Assembly (NCBI GenBank): GCA_033557465.1
Contig: CM066043.1
Location: forward strand, 108,180,278 to 108,244,277
Length of the DNA stretch: 64,000 nt
Direction of reading: 5' to 3'
Source of the DNA: Ichthyophis bannanicus
Taxonomy: Eukaryota; Chordata; Amphibia; Gymnophiona; Ichthyophiidae
Shown: in pieces, positions 12,009-22,742 of the stretch
Layout: each line of letters starts with the position of its first letter
Position numbering within the stretch: the stretch's first letter is position 1
The notes under the pieces: model-generated
The model's input: only the letters and a program-made list of their open reading frames with translations
Databases searched by the model: none
What the model was told of the DNA's origin: nothing
Translations under genes and position numbers: made by a program

Positions 12009-13140
12009 AAAGCACTCCTCTAGGTACCAGAGAGCAGATTAACTAAAAAAATATGTACAATCATCGGTTCCAAATTAGCATCCAACTTCATACAACAACT
12101 TCCAAGTATACATATATTCCTTGGTTTGAAATTGGGGTCCCCTGGAGCTTCCCCTCGCTGTTTCCTAAGTTTTCATCACATAACCATGAGATGGTCATTC
12201 TTAACCCATTCCTGGGTTTCCCCTCTCTCCCGCTTCCAGAACTGGGTCATAACACTGCAAACTAGTAAAGGAAACCACAGCAACTATAAAGTATTTATTG
12301 AAAGCACAAATCTTAAACGTTATATTTTTTCTCCTTTTCAAAAATCACATTAAAACATTTTAAAATTTGCTTCCATCCGCTTATAGCGATGTTGAATTAA
12401 AAGCCTTATGAGGTGGCTTGTGGTCCTGCGTTTCTGGGACGCAAAAGCCAGTGTGCATCAGATAGTTCTTCCACTGGTCCGCTAAAAGATATCATAGCCT
12501 ACAGCAAATGAAAAAGAGGGTGTTTTCTACCTCAGATACACTGGCCTTCAAAAATAATGACAGCAAACTCCTGTATTGTGGTGAAAGACCTGGTGGATTT
12601 GATGGTATGAGGTCTCTCCAGAATCCAACTCCTGCACCTTGCAGAAAAGCTTCAACACGAATCCTGTGACTGCTGTGCTAAGGGCCAAGGGTTGCAGAAG
12701 ATTGTTTTTTACTCGTCCCATTGTAAAACCTGTAGGTACAATTGAGAGGAAGGAGGGGTTCATAAATCAATATATTTGAGGTTTTAGACATCAAAACTCA
12801 AAGCGAGTCATTGTTCGAAGACTCAGACAACTGGAAGTCCAGCTCTGGTTATACAATGAGGTAAACTCAGGCCTGGATCAATCTTGTTATGAATAATCTG
12901 TCTCAGGCTGTCTCAGTATTTTACTTTAAAATGTGCCAGTAAGTGTTAAATCTGTAGCACAGACATTGTTAACTTTTTTGTTAAAGTTTGACTTTATGTT
13001 GGATATAATATAATAATGAGATGCATAGCACTCAAAAGTAAAACAAAATCTGCACAAAATCAGAATTGCGTCATGAAAGTGAAGTAGACTTTACTTCTGG
13101 ACTAAAATGGAAATTTACCATGGCTTTACAAAGAAAATAA
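12009..13140. other. No gene recognised
   Basis: AT-rich intergenic sequence. No protein, RNA or clear repeat was recognised on either strand. Confidence 0.5.
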
Positions 13141-13340
13141 GGGGCCTTTTATTAAAGTGTGGTATTTCATTTGCCGCTAACGTGTTTTGATTCAAAAATC
13201 AACGTGCATTAGGTGCCACTCCACTAAGGTAATTGGGGCATGGCCAACATACGAGGTATGCCCAAACGTTACTGTGCAGACAAGCCCCTTAGTGCACATT
13301 TTGGCCCTTGGCAATTACTTTGAGTGCACCTAATGCCACC
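13141..13340. repeat. Fragment of a GGGGCCTTTTATTAAA-type interspersed repeat
   Basis: The start GGGGCCTTTTATTAAAGTG resembles MITE ends seen elsewhere in the window. No matching opposite end was found. Confidence 0.3.
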
Positions 13341-13810
13341 TATTGAGGGGATGGTAGGTGCACCCAGCTAACCGTCTTGTTCAACTCCCGATGCTGACTT
13401 CCTGTTTGCAGACAGGAAATCAGTAATCGGCGGTCTGAGGGGGCAGAATCAAACAGCCCCACAGCACTGAAGTTGTAAGGTAAGTGCTGCAGAGCTGTTT
13501 GCAGTCATTGCCGCCTCTGCAGGTCCCGGAGAGGGCCGGCGGGTGCAATTGGTGTCAAAAGGGGGTTAGTGGCGCAAGGGATGAGGTTTACCTAGGGCGC
13601 CTCGTCTCCTTGCACTGGTCCTGGGGTGGAGACAAGGTTAGTTGGAGTCATGGAAGGGGAGAAGGGCATTGTAATGTCAGAGAGGATGAGAGGAGCTTGA
13701 TGGCATTATTGGAAGAGCAAAAATGTAATGTGTGCTGTCAATCCTGCCCCTTGGTTTTCTTGGCAAGAGGCAACCAGAAGTAGATTGCCAGGTCTTTCTT
13801 CCACACAGTG

Positions 13811-13925
13811 AGTTTACAGCCCTTGCTATTCCAAGGTGATCACCCATCCAAATGCTAGAAAGGCCTGACGCTGCTTAGCTTCAAAGATCAGTAAAGAGCT
13901 GGTTCCTTCAGGATAGCTGAAAACA
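13811..13925 (-). pseudogene. 5S rRNA pseudogene (or 5S-derived SINE head)
   Basis: Read on the minus strand, the sequence follows vertebrate 5S rRNA from the region around CTGATCT through GAAGCTAAGCAG, TTGGATGGG and the 3' stem. There are many substitutions, for example GTCAGGCCT for GTCGGGCCT. The 5' third is weaker. The internal promoter region (A box and C box) is damaged, so it should not be transcribed as 5S RNA. No SINE body was recognised behind it, so a plain retro-pseudogene is the simpler reading. Confidence 0.75.
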
Positions 13926-15112
13926 CCGCATGCCTCATTAGTTTCACTTGGAGGGCGGCATGTGAAGGGCAAGCACTCATGCTGTCTTCTTCACCCCACA
14001 CCCAGCTGCCCATGTTTGCTGTCATCAGCATAAACAGAAGTGAGGTTGCACTAATTGCAATGACAGACGAACAGACTGACATCAATGGATTGCTACAAGG
14101 GCTCAAGGCTTTGCCTTCAAGACCTCTAAAAAACAGAGGCTGGAATTTATTTGATAATGATCCAAAAAAGTGCTATTTTTTCCTGGAATATCTCTTATTT
14201 TCCACTCAAAACATGAGAATGCTTTGATGTTTGGACTAAACATTTTTTTCTGTCTCCCCAAACTGAAATGTTCCAGAAAATAGACCTCTCTGGTCAGGAT
14301 TGGCAAACTTACATGGAATAATTCTTCAGCTTTGATTTAGGAATCTTGTTGTTTTGAAGGCTGAAGAGAAAAGGGATTCAGAGTTAGAATGTGATTAATT
14401 CCTGTCTCCATAAAACATGACATGCCTGGATCAGAGCAAGGCAGAGATGCGGAGAGTGCAACAACTTTAAGTGCTCAAAGAGTGAGCCTGAAGGCTAAAG
14501 AGTGAGATTTTTCACACGCTATGTTGAGGCTATAAATATAATGAGTTTTAAGTGTTATATTGCTTTACAAGTGAAAAAAGAGGCATGAAATAATACTTGT
14601 CTTTCTTTTGCACCTTTGAAAGGATATAGATGGAATGGAGGTGCTATGAGGTCAGTTTTCAAAGGAATTTGCCCCAGTAACTAGGCAGTTACCCAGGCAA
14701 ACTCCGGGCTGAAAACCACTCTCTGCTCAGTGGCTGAAATTATACATAGAGGTTTCACAGTGGATATACTTTTAGATGGAGAGAAAAGGTCTAGGGTAGG
14801 GGGAAGCAAAGTATGTAGGAAGATGTGCTCAGATTTCTTCCTGCTGGTGGGGTAACTTGGCGTTTCTCCTGTTAGGCTGCCTCTCAGGAAAGCAGTGATC
14901 AGGACCAATGCAGTGGCACTGAGGCTCGAAAGGAGTGAGAGAAGGGGTTTAAAGGATGCGAGAGTGCTTTCAAATGAGTGTGACACACTCCTAACAAGTG
15001 AGACTTGGCATCTCTGGCAAAGGTCCATTTCACTTAGCGTCCTGTCATTCTTAAGCAGCAGTAACTCATGGGCAAGCGCATTTGTAAAGCAGTTCATTGT
15101 CCTATCATGCCC
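13926..15112. other. No gene; possible old repeat ends at 14648-14735
   Basis: No recognisable coding region. CAGTTTTCAAAGGAATTTG near 14652 and CTGAAAACC near 14710 could be the ends of a short inverted-repeat element. The minus-strand frame that covers 14681-15232 runs into the CR1 tail and is not a gene. Confidence 0.4.
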
Positions 15113-15256
15113 TCCTACTTTCCAGCAGTTATGATCCATCTGCATTTTGGGATCTTGCCAGATATTGGTGACCTGGATTGGCCACTGTAGGAAGCAGGTT
15201 ACTGGGTTTGATGGACTTGTGCTTTGGCCCACTATGGCAGTTCTTATATTCTTAGG
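15113..15256 (+). mobile_element. CR1-type LINE 3' untranslated tail
   Basis: The sequence matches the widespread CR1-like 3' tail: GACCTGGATTGGCCACTG, then GGGTTTGATGGACTTGTG, then TATGGCAGTTCTTATATTC, ending in a short TTCTTA repeat. Only the non-coding end is visible. Confidence 0.65.
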
Positions 15257-15334
15257 AGTGCACTGAACTCAGATCTTGTTTTAAATACTCTGTGACTGAT
15301 CTGTTTCTCCTAAATATATATAATAAACAGTAAG

Positions 15335-16229
15335 TTAAATACCTCGGAGTCATCTACGACCAACGACTCAACTTCCAACCTCACATAAAAAGAACAACCA
15401 AAACAGCCTACCTCAAACTTAGAACAATACACAAACTCAAACCACTACTCAGCGACAGTGACTTTCGAACAGTATGTCAAGCCATAGTAACACCCATAAT
15501 AGATTATTGCAATGTAATCTACTAAGCGAACAATACTCCCTCTGCAACCGGTACAAAACACCACAGCAAGAATTATTACTGGAACAGCAAAATACAACCA
15601 TATAACCCCAACACTCCACCAACTGCACTGACTCCCGGTATCCGTATGCTCCAAATACAAGAACTTAACAATAATCTTCAAAGTAATCAATAACCTATCT
15701 CCTCCAATCCTTCAGTCATCAATCAAGAAAACACATCAGACCAGAACAAGAAGAACAGATGAGAACAGCAAAACAATCCACTTGCAAGACAGCCTTCTCT
15801 GTATACACGCCCCAGCTTTGGAATGACCTACCTGCCTCAATACGAGAAATTAAAGACTTAACAGAATATAGGAAAGCCATAAAGATCCACCTCTTTATGG
15901 AACACTATGGTCCCCATCCCATAAAACACCAATCAATATGACTGATGAAGAAAACCATTAAACTTGGACCTACCCCTAGAACATCACACGTATCAACCTC
16001 CTGGTCTACCACCTCAGTGAATATGTATTAGCGATATTCACAACCTGTACAGCACCCGTGCAAATGTACATAGTTTATAATTGTTAAAGATACCCGTTAT
16101 ATCTCAGTTAATTTCTCCAAGTTGTATTCCCTGTTCTATGTAAACTTTGGTTTGCTGTGATGTTCTCTGTAAACCACCTTGAAGTAACGAGAAGGCGGTA
16201 TAGAAAACCTGTAAAATAAATAAATAATG
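15335..16229 (+). mobile_element. L2-type LINE 3' end
   Basis: The fragment encodes the end of ORF2 with several breaks. LWNDLPASIREIKDLTEYRK at the C-terminus (frame 15759-15941) is the L2-group WN-LP signature. The upstream part (KYLGV-like, then FRTVCQA) is in other frames. A hairpin tail at 16173-16199 is followed by TATAGAAAA and an AAATAAATAAATAA tract. It lies just downstream of the NLR gene's 3' end, in the opposite orientation. Confidence 0.85.
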
Positions 16230-16444
16230 TCTCTTTGAATTTGGTTATACTCTTTGCTTCTACATTGTCCTTTGATAATGAATTCCACTACATATCTGCA
16301 CAGAAAAAAAAGGTTAATAAATTATAAAGGACATACCTTGTTAGTGAACTAGATTGTAGGGTGCAGTACTTGCTTGTGTGTGTTCTAAACCTGTCACCCT
16401 AGTTCATCCGAGACGTTTTGAATAACAATCCCCTATCGGTTTTC

Positions 16445-16450
16445 TTTATT
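16445..16450 (-). promoter_or_regulatory. Candidate polyadenylation signal of the NLR gene
   Basis: TTTATT on the plus strand reads AATAAA on the minus strand, 364 bases past the proposed stop codon at 16814. It is a plausible signal but not the only possible one. Confidence 0.35.
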
Positions 16451-16813
16451 TCATACCTCTTTGTTATAAGTTGTCTCAGTTACTTCTTTGCTAAGTTCTG
16501 AAGTCCTAATCTTTTGAGTCACATGTGGGTGGAGGCAATGCCTAGTTTCCATGCCAGAAGTGGCTGCATGTAGAAGAGTTTTGGAAATACCCACCATTCC
16601 CACAGAGCTACATAGGAGTCCTCCACCCACACTGCTGCCAGTGGGGGAAGCTGCTATGATATCATGCTGTTAGTTGCAAGGAACAGCATCCCCCCTCCCC
16701 CCACCGGCAGCAGCGCAAGTGGAGGCTCCCATGCAGCTTCACAGGAACATCGATCAGACCTCTTTGTGCAAGCATGAAGTTGAAGTCTAATTGCTAAGTT
16801 AAAAACAGCAAAG

Positions 16814-17063
16814 TCAGCAGTTACAGGACAGCCCTCTGAATTTCTCAACCAGGGCTGAGGTTTGTCTGCTGTGGCTTCCTCCAGCGTTGTTATACCTGAG
16901 CACATGTAGCGTACTGCACTCTCGCCAGATGACATCTAGGAAGGGGATGCTCTCTGAGGTCAATGCGTTATTGTTGAGATATAGGTTGCGCAATGTCTGG
17001 TTCTGGAGAAGACATGTGGTCAAGGAGTTGGTGCAGTCATCACTGAGGCCAGTGGCTTCCATC
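16814..17063 (-). CDS. NLRP-type NLR, probable terminal LRR exon
   Basis: The exon starts after a pyrimidine-rich acceptor ending GGCAG at 17064. Its first base completes the split codon left by the exon at 17405-17575. It encodes a leucine-rich repeat pair (LSDDCTNSLTTCLLQNQTLR, then LRNLYLNNNALT) of the 28-29-residue NLRP type, then a tail ending SALVEKFRGLSCNC and a stop. LRRs form the curved ligand- or partner-sensing and autoinhibitory surface of the protein. An alternative donor, AG|GTATAA, at 16895-16896 would make this a 168-bp internal exon in the same phase. That donor is weak and no further exon is seen downstream, so I favour the read-through end. Confidence 0.78.
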
Positions 17064-17404
17064 CTGCCGCCAGAAGGATAAAAAAAAAAAAGAGGAATGG
17101 GGTCAGGACTGGGTTTGAGACGTTTGTGACTGTAGGAAGCTGTAGCTTTTACAGGAGTTTGTTTTAGAGAAATCTCTTGCTGGTAACCCATGGGTTTTTA
17201 GAGATGTACGTGATTGAAAGGGGGGTGGCTCTATGACTTTTAGAGAACTCTGTCCCTGGGATTGCAACTTTTAGAGAAATCTGTGATTGGAAAGAGGGAT
17301 ATTAATAGAGAAGGATTTTCCAATATGTGACTTCAATACACCCCAAGCTTTGGTTCGCAGTATGCACCACAGCGTTGATGGCTATGAAACAGCTGCTTAC
17401 TCAC

Positions 17405-17575
17405 CCTAGTGTGTCCAGTCGGCACCGTGGATCACTCAGGACAGGCCAAAACCTTTGGGCTCCCTTATCTCCCAGCTTGTTACAACCCAGTTTCAGATAG
17501 GAGAGTGAGGGTGTGGCCATCAGCAGGGAAGAAACCTCAGAGATACAGGCTTCTGTGAGACCATTCTCTTCCAAA
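17405..17575 (-). CDS. NLRP-type NLR, internal LRR exon (171 bp)
   Basis: An exact 171-bp exon, the standard size of NLRP LRR exons, which each encode one pair of repeats. The acceptor is TTGTTTAG and the donor is GG|GTGAGT. The peptide has the consensus LEENGLTEACISEVSSLL followed by LSYLKLGCNKLGDKGA, with the expected leucines and the asparagine of the turn. One base at the start and two at the end complete split codons, as in the neighbouring LRR exons. The intron to the next exon is 341 bp. Confidence 0.92.
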
Positions 17576-18021
17576 CTAAACAAATGCATCAGACAAGGTT
17601 AGAGTAACATGTTTCAGAAAGCTCAGTTCTGATTGGCTGAAGAGATAGTAAATGGGGAGAATAATAAGGAGCAAGGTCAATGCAAGACTACTGGATTCCC
17701 TAGGCCAGCGTTTTTCAACCACTGTGCCGCGGCACACTAGTGTGCCGTGAGATATTGTCTGGTGTGCCGTGGGAAAAATTCCAATTTCATCCGTAACATG
17801 TGGCCTCGGCTCACAAATTAGGGTTGCCAACCGGCCGGTTTTCAGCCGGCCTGGCCGGTTTTTCCATGGCCAGGCCGGCTGCCAGCACAGTTGTAAAACC
17901 GGCCATTGAAAAGCCGTTTTTTTGCTCTGGCCGCAAGATCGGGAGCGGCCAGAGCAAAAAAACGACTTTTGTGCCGAAGTCCGCGGCGCGAACGCGATCG
18001 CGATTCCCTATAGCAGTGCAG

Positions 18022-18337
18022 CCGCTGGTTCTGCTTTGTACAGAGCAGCGGCTGCACTACACTTATATTGAAAAGTAAAGAGAAACTGTGTCAGGAGCCC
18101 TCCGGTCATCGCAGAGCCCGAGGAAGTGATGTCATGGGGGCGGGCTCCTCACAGGCTGTCTTTCCTTTTCAAATTAAAAAGTTAATTTGAAAAGGAAAGA
18201 CAGCCTGTGAGGAGCCCGCCCCCATGACATCACTTCCTCGGGCTCTGCGATGACCGGAGGGCTCCTGACACAGTTTCTCTTTACTTTTCAATGTAAGTGT
18301 AGTGCAGCCGCTGCTCTGTACAAAGCAGAAGCAGCGG
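18022..18337. repeat. Near-perfect hairpin with about 155-bp arms
   Basis: Arms 18022-18176 and 18183-18337 are inverted copies separated by about six bases, with only a few differences. The arms include CAGCGGCTGCACTACACTTA-type sequence and CCTCACAGGCTGTC. It is the foldback core of the nested hAT fragment. Confidence 0.92.
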
Positions 18338-18340
18338 CTT

Positions 18341-18630
18341 GGGCAGAGGGGGGGGGGGTGTCTGTGTGAGTGAACCAGCAAGGGGGGGGGGAGTGTGAGT
18401 GAACCAGCAGTGGAGGGGGGGGGGTGTGAGTGAACCAGCAAGGGGGGGGGGGCGGCGATGGTGTGAGTGAACCAGCAGGGGAGGGGGGGTAAGTGAGTGA
18501 GTGACCCAGCAGGAGGGGTGAGTAAGTGACAGGGGGGTAGGTGAGTGAACCAGCAGTGGAGGGGGGGGGGTGGTGTGAGTTAAACAGCAGGGGAGGGGGG
18601 TTGGTGTGAAACCAGCAGGGGAGGGGGGTT
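18341..18630. repeat. G-rich minisatellite
   Basis: Tandem units of about 30-40 bp contain GTGTGAGTGAACCAGCAG followed by runs of 6-10 G. Roughly eight degenerate units can be seen. Confidence 0.85.
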
Positions 18631-18787
18631 GGTGTGAGTGTTTGATTCCTATTCAAGAGAATTACTTTATATATAGTCAATATAGGCACAGAGGTAAATT
18701 TTTTTAACATTTTCTAATGGTGGTGTGCCTCGTGATTTTCTTCATGAAAAAAGTGTGCCTTTGCACAAAAAAGGTTGAAAAACACTG

Positions 18788-19224
18788 CCCTAGGCAAACC
18801 GTCAGCCATGTGTCCCCAGCCTAGCATTCCCTTCTCAGTCCCCAGAACATTCAGCATCTCTCTTTGTTCCCCTTTCTTTCAACCCTGCTTTCTTTCTCCT
18901 TCCCAATCCTAATGGCATCCATATTCCCCTCTATTTTCCTCCTCCTCCCTCAACACCAGTATCTTCTCTCTCCCCCTGCCCCCCACCATCCGTAGCATTC
19001 ATTCCTCTAGGGTTGACCCCCTCTACCCCTGCCTTCTATCAGTGGTGCTCCTGGCTCTGGTACTAGCATGCATAGGGCAAGTTGCAGAACATCTCTCTAC
19101 CCCCACCCCCCCCACACTTAAGGCCATTCTCTATAGTTAGCATCATGGGTGCTTAAAGAGCAGTGGAGTGGTAGTGGCTTGAGCCATTTAAAAGAAATCC
19201 TTTCTGCACTAGCCTGCGCAAGTA
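18788..19224. other. Intronic, pyrimidine-rich, no gene
   Basis: C/T-rich intron sequence of the NLR gene with nothing recognisable. Confidence 0.5.
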
Positions 19225-19920
19225 GTTTTCTACAGAGTGCATGTCGCAAGAGTGTCATTCCCGCAGTCCCGTCACCTTGAATCGGTATCTCCAAACGGGA
19301 CGTCCATCCCCGCTATTTGTGCCTTCTCCAGCTGCATCTAACTTCATGGCCGGTTATATTGGGAAGTTAGACGGGGCAGCTCAGGGGCAGATTCTGGGTG
19401 GAGTCTGGGCGGTCGCCGGACATGGACATATAGGGCCGATTCTAGTGTCAGTCCTGTACGTCCAGGGCCGACAACATGTGCGAGGAATTTATTCCACCTC
19501 GGAGGTGGAATAACTTCCCTGGATGGTCTTTTCTTGAACTGCCAGGGCGCGGATGGGTCAGGGGGGCTGGAGGACATTCCCTGCAGCCTGATCCTGGCCT
19601 TAGGAGGCCAAATTGTGGGTCGGGCTGCAGGGAATAAACACATTTATCCAGCAGCCAGCATCATGACTTTTAAATGGAGCCTCGGTGCCATGCAACCATG
19701 GCACAGCGGCTCCATTTAAAAGCTCTGACTGAGTTAGTCAGGCAGGTCATGTACGTGCAGGCCAGACTGAATCGCAGTCCCGACCTGCACGTACATGACT
19801 GATTCTGATCCCACGGGGCTAGACGTGCCTCGTGGGATCAAAATCACAATCCCCTCTGTACGTCCAGTTCAGACTAGACGTACAGAGGGGATCTACGTCC
19901 GGAACAGAATGAGCCCTAAT
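19225..19920. repeat. Hairpin-chain repeat, copy A
   Basis: The segment is built from consecutive short hairpins: 19338-19370 (8-bp arms), 19489-19513 (12-bp perfect arms, one-base loop), 19576-19635 (13 bp), 19667-19722 (15 bp, with an inner 8-bp hairpin), 19746-19799 (16 bp), 19801-19845 (14 of 15 bp) and 19851-19890 (14 bp). It shares TTATTCCAC palindromes and a TGTACAGGGCC-like segment with copies at 21822, 41385 and 42750. No protein, target-site duplication or known family was recognised. It lies in an NLR intron. Confidence 0.8.
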
Positions 19921-20487
19921 GTAAACTGATTGATTGTCTACATAAAAGCAGTGTATCAAACTGAAATAAACCATAATAAACCATGCGTAAGGGGATGGAA
20001 ATAGGTGTCATACATTGTTGGATGACCAGCATCACTCACCACCTTTCTCATCTTGAGATGCAGTGCAGGGTGAGGTAGAGCCATTGGAAGCACCAGGTCC
20101 TGCTGCTGCTGCCCCCACAATTGTGCTGCTCTAGGCAGCTACCTATTTTTCCTAATGGTTCCAACAGCCCTGATAAAGGTTGCTGCAGGGCAGGTCTGAG
20201 GAACACTAGTACAGCAGTAGGAGTAGTAGTACAGGAATAGTAGGATTGCCACCTGGTTCCATGCCACGAGGAACAGGGTCATTCAGTCCTGGTTTCACCC
20301 TGTTGCATGCATGGAGAGGTGGAACCACTAGATGCAAGGCCAAGCTTTGTGTTTGTTGGTCTGTGTGGGGAGGGTGGCAGACCTGGTGAGTCTTGGTAGA
20401 GACGCTATAAATCAAGTCAACTCTAATCCTAGATCACGAGCAAGTCTCCCCATCCTCCCCAGTTAATAGTTATCTAATGGTCCTCAC

Positions 20488-20661
20488 TTTAGGTACTGAA
20501 GATGTCCCATCTCTGCAACCTGCAGCCCTGAGCACAGAAGAATCACACCTTCATTCCCAAGTTGATTGCCACTAAGGTCCAAATGTGCCAGGTCTGAGTT
20601 GGTAACCAGGATGGAGCAGAAATCAGGGATACAGGCTGTGGTAAACTGGTTCCCCGTGATC
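20488..20661 (-). CDS. NLRP-type NLR, internal LRR exon (174 bp)
   Basis: Acceptor TACCTGAAG, donor AA|GTGAGG. The peptide reads ITGNQFTTACIPDFCSIL then LAHLDLSGNQLGNEGV and LLCSGL, a textbook NLRP repeat pair. Phase is the same as in the other LRR exons (one base to complete a codon, two left over). The exon is 58 codons, one more than the usual 57. The 261-bp intron to the upstream exon is the shortest in the gene. Confidence 0.93.
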
Positions 20662-20922
20662 CTTCAGGTAATGGGAAATAAACAAAACAAAGATGATAGA
20701 ATTTCTGAAAATGAGCTTTCTCTATTGGTTTTCTTGATCTGATTTGATGAAAGAGTTGTTTGGCTACACCATGGCCATTGGACAGAAAATGTGACATTAC
20801 AGAAAAAATCTTCCTATCAGTCAACAAAAGTGTAGCTTTGGACAGACACACTCACTTTCATTCTTGCTTTCACTCCCTCTCTTTGGTCCATCAGCCCATG
20901 TCCCAGTACTCTATCTACTCAC

Positions 20923-21093
20923 TTGAGTGTGTGGACTGAACACTTGCTTGCCCTAAGGGCTGTGCAGATTCGCGAGAGGCTGTGGTTAGAGAGCTGCGTG
21001 TTCTGCAGGATGACCTCCCTGGGGCAGTGATTTGGGATGATCCAGGAGCAAATGGCCACAGTGTCTTCCTCCGGCAGGAAGCAGATTTGTAAT
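20923..21093 (-). CDS. NLRP-type NLR, internal LRR exon (171 bp), diverged
   Basis: A 171-bp exon with acceptor GCTTTAG and donor AA|GTGAGT, open throughout and in phase. The peptide LQICFLPEEDTVAICSWI, then VILQNTQLSNHSLSRICTAL, keeps the spacing of leucines and of the cysteine before the second repeat. It has lost the usual N-x-L turn in the first half. It probably forms an irregular LRR. Confidence 0.87.
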
Positions 21094-21316
21094 CTAAAGC
21101 ATCAGGGTAGCAATAGGCCAGAGAATCATTTATAAAACTGTATAAAATGGTATAAAAATACTGTTAAATAAATACATTTATACATCTAGTCTGGGATATT
21201 CCTAAAGTCTTGACACTACATGTGCAGCGTTAGAAAAGGTCCCCACATCCTAAGTGAAGAGGTTAAGTGGATTTCAACGGATCACATGCAGTCAAATTGC
21301 GATACCATGCATATAT

Positions 21317-21667
21317 TTGGGGCCTATTTTATAAAGTGAAGTATGCAGTGCATTGCTTTATAAAATAGGGGCATACTCATGTGCCTTAACTTAGTTGCAG
21401 CAATTACACCTGCCCTAAAGCAGGCATAACCGCCCGTGCCTAGATTGGGCAGGAGCGCATGTATGTCATAATATTCTACAACATAGGTGCATAAATATAG
21501 ACTCCACCCCCATGCACATCCCAACTGAAAGTATGCATGATGAGACTGCACGCATGCTTACAGAATAGCAACTGACCAAAGCAGGGGCATGTCCTTTAAA
21601 ATGGGAACTTGCGTGCATAAATAGCATGTAGCTTTCCACACACTCCTTATAAACGTGGCCCCAAAAC
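21317..21667. repeat. Putative MITE in NLR intron
   Basis: The ends TTTGGGGCC...TTTATAA and TTATAAACGTGGCCCCAAAA are inverted copies. A perfect 14-bp inner hairpin lies at 21323-21336 with 21356-21369. No clear target-site duplication. Confidence 0.45.
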
Positions 21668-21821
21668 GTTGAGGATAGGGAAATGATAAATTTTTGCTCT
21701 AGCCATTAAGCCACACAGAGAGTATTCTGTTTACTTGTGGGCACAGCAAAACTTAATCGACTGCCAGAAAATCATATGGTGGAGGTGGGCTTGGAACCTG
21801 TGTTTCTAGGTATCATGACTA

Positions 21822-22410
21822 TGGAGGTCATTCCCGAACCCAGGTTGTGGGGCAGTATGTCCCAGCAGGACATGCAGCCCCACAAGGCATCCGGAGCCGA
21901 TTCCCTCTCCGGCTCTTTCTCTATGTCTTGTGCATCAGGACGGGGAGAGCCGGCGGGGGGCAAGAGGGTGTGGGAACGGGGCAGAGTGAGGGCAGGCAAG
22001 CCCAGCAGCATGTACAGGGCCGATTCAGGTCATGGCCCTGAATTTGCTGCCGGGCCCATGGGGACGTGCTGCTTATACCACCTAAAAGGTGGTATAAGCA
22101 GCACTTTTTACCTGATCAGGACCGGGGAGACCACACTGGGGCAGGGGCCAGGGGCCAGGTGCGGGGGTTCTCCTTCGCCCAATCCATGCCGTGGCAGGCC
22201 AGCTGTGGGTCGGGTTGTGGGGAACTGGGGGCCAGAGCCACGAATGTCGGGGGCACCTGCAGGGAGGACATCCCCGCAGGCAGAGGAGGCATGCCGGGCC
22301 ATCCTCGGGCCCGATTCTGGCTCCTGCAGGAATGTTTTGTTCCCATGGATCAGAATTGGGTCCACACAGCCCAGTCTTCATCGGTGACAGCTGGACGGCC
22401 CTGATGTCCT
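21822..22410. repeat. Hairpin-chain repeat, copy B
   Basis: GC-rich repeat of the same family as 19225-19920. It has a perfect 18-bp hairpin with a three-base loop (22066-22083 with 22087-22104) and a 7-bp hairpin CAGGGCC/GGCCCTG (22015-22021 with 22034-22040). The beginning (GGGGCAGTATGTCCCAGCAG) matches the inverted copy ending near 42003. Open frames of 100-216 codons here are by-products of GC richness. Confidence 0.75.
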
Positions 22411-22577
22411 CCTCCGTGAATTGGGCTCTATGTGTTTCAGCCACTAATTTAGATAACCTTATAAATGGAAATACCTTTTCTTCATCTTGCATACAACAGT
22501 CCTCCAGAAATCTAATTTATATCTTTCTGGGGAGGATCAGTGGGTAGGGCATTGATTAGGGCAGCCCTGAAACTCAC

Positions 22578-22742
22578 CTGCACATTTCTGACCCCTGCTT
22601 TGCAGAGCACTTGAACATCACCTCTCTCTTGCCCACAGAGGAAACACTGCCAACAAGAAGGATACTGCTTATACTCTGCTGTGGTGAGAAGCTGGAGCAG
22701 ATTTCTTTCAAGACAGTGTTTGGCAAGTTGCTCACCTGCAGT
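22578..22742 (-). CDS. NLRP-type NLR, first LRR exon after NACHT (165 bp), diverged
   Basis: The exon is 165 bp (55 codons) with acceptor CCCTCTGCAG and donor AG|GTGAGT. Its first base completes the glutamine codon split at the end of the NACHT exon (CA|A), so the 23-kb intron joins in phase. The peptide LQVSNLPNTVLKEICSSF then SISSILLVGSV resembles an LRR pair, with weak conservation in the second half. Exon size, phase and position support it more than the residues do. Confidence 0.8.

Larger units (their letters stand above)
17706..18787 (+). mobile_element. hAT-type transposon in an NLR intron, with nested foldback
   Basis: The ends CAGCGTTTTTCAACC and GGTTGAAAAACACTG are flanked by a perfect 8-bp target-site duplication, CCCTAGGC (17698-17705 and 18788-18795). 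The subterminal GTGCCGCGGCACAC is a palindrome. From about 17818 it holds a fragment of the hAT family seen at 9949 (TAGGGTTGCCAACCGGCCGG). Then come a giant hairpin and a G-rich minisatellite. It is non-coding. It lies in the intron between the LRR exons at 17405 and 20488. Confidence 0.9.

Noticed and set aside
14681..15232. Minus-strand frame of 183 codons
   Set aside because: It runs through a CR1-type 3' tail read backwards and shows no protein resemblance.
21737..22547. Several overlapping frames of 100-216 codons on both strands
   Set aside because: They lie in a GC-rich hairpin repeat, overlap in several frames and show no family resemblance.
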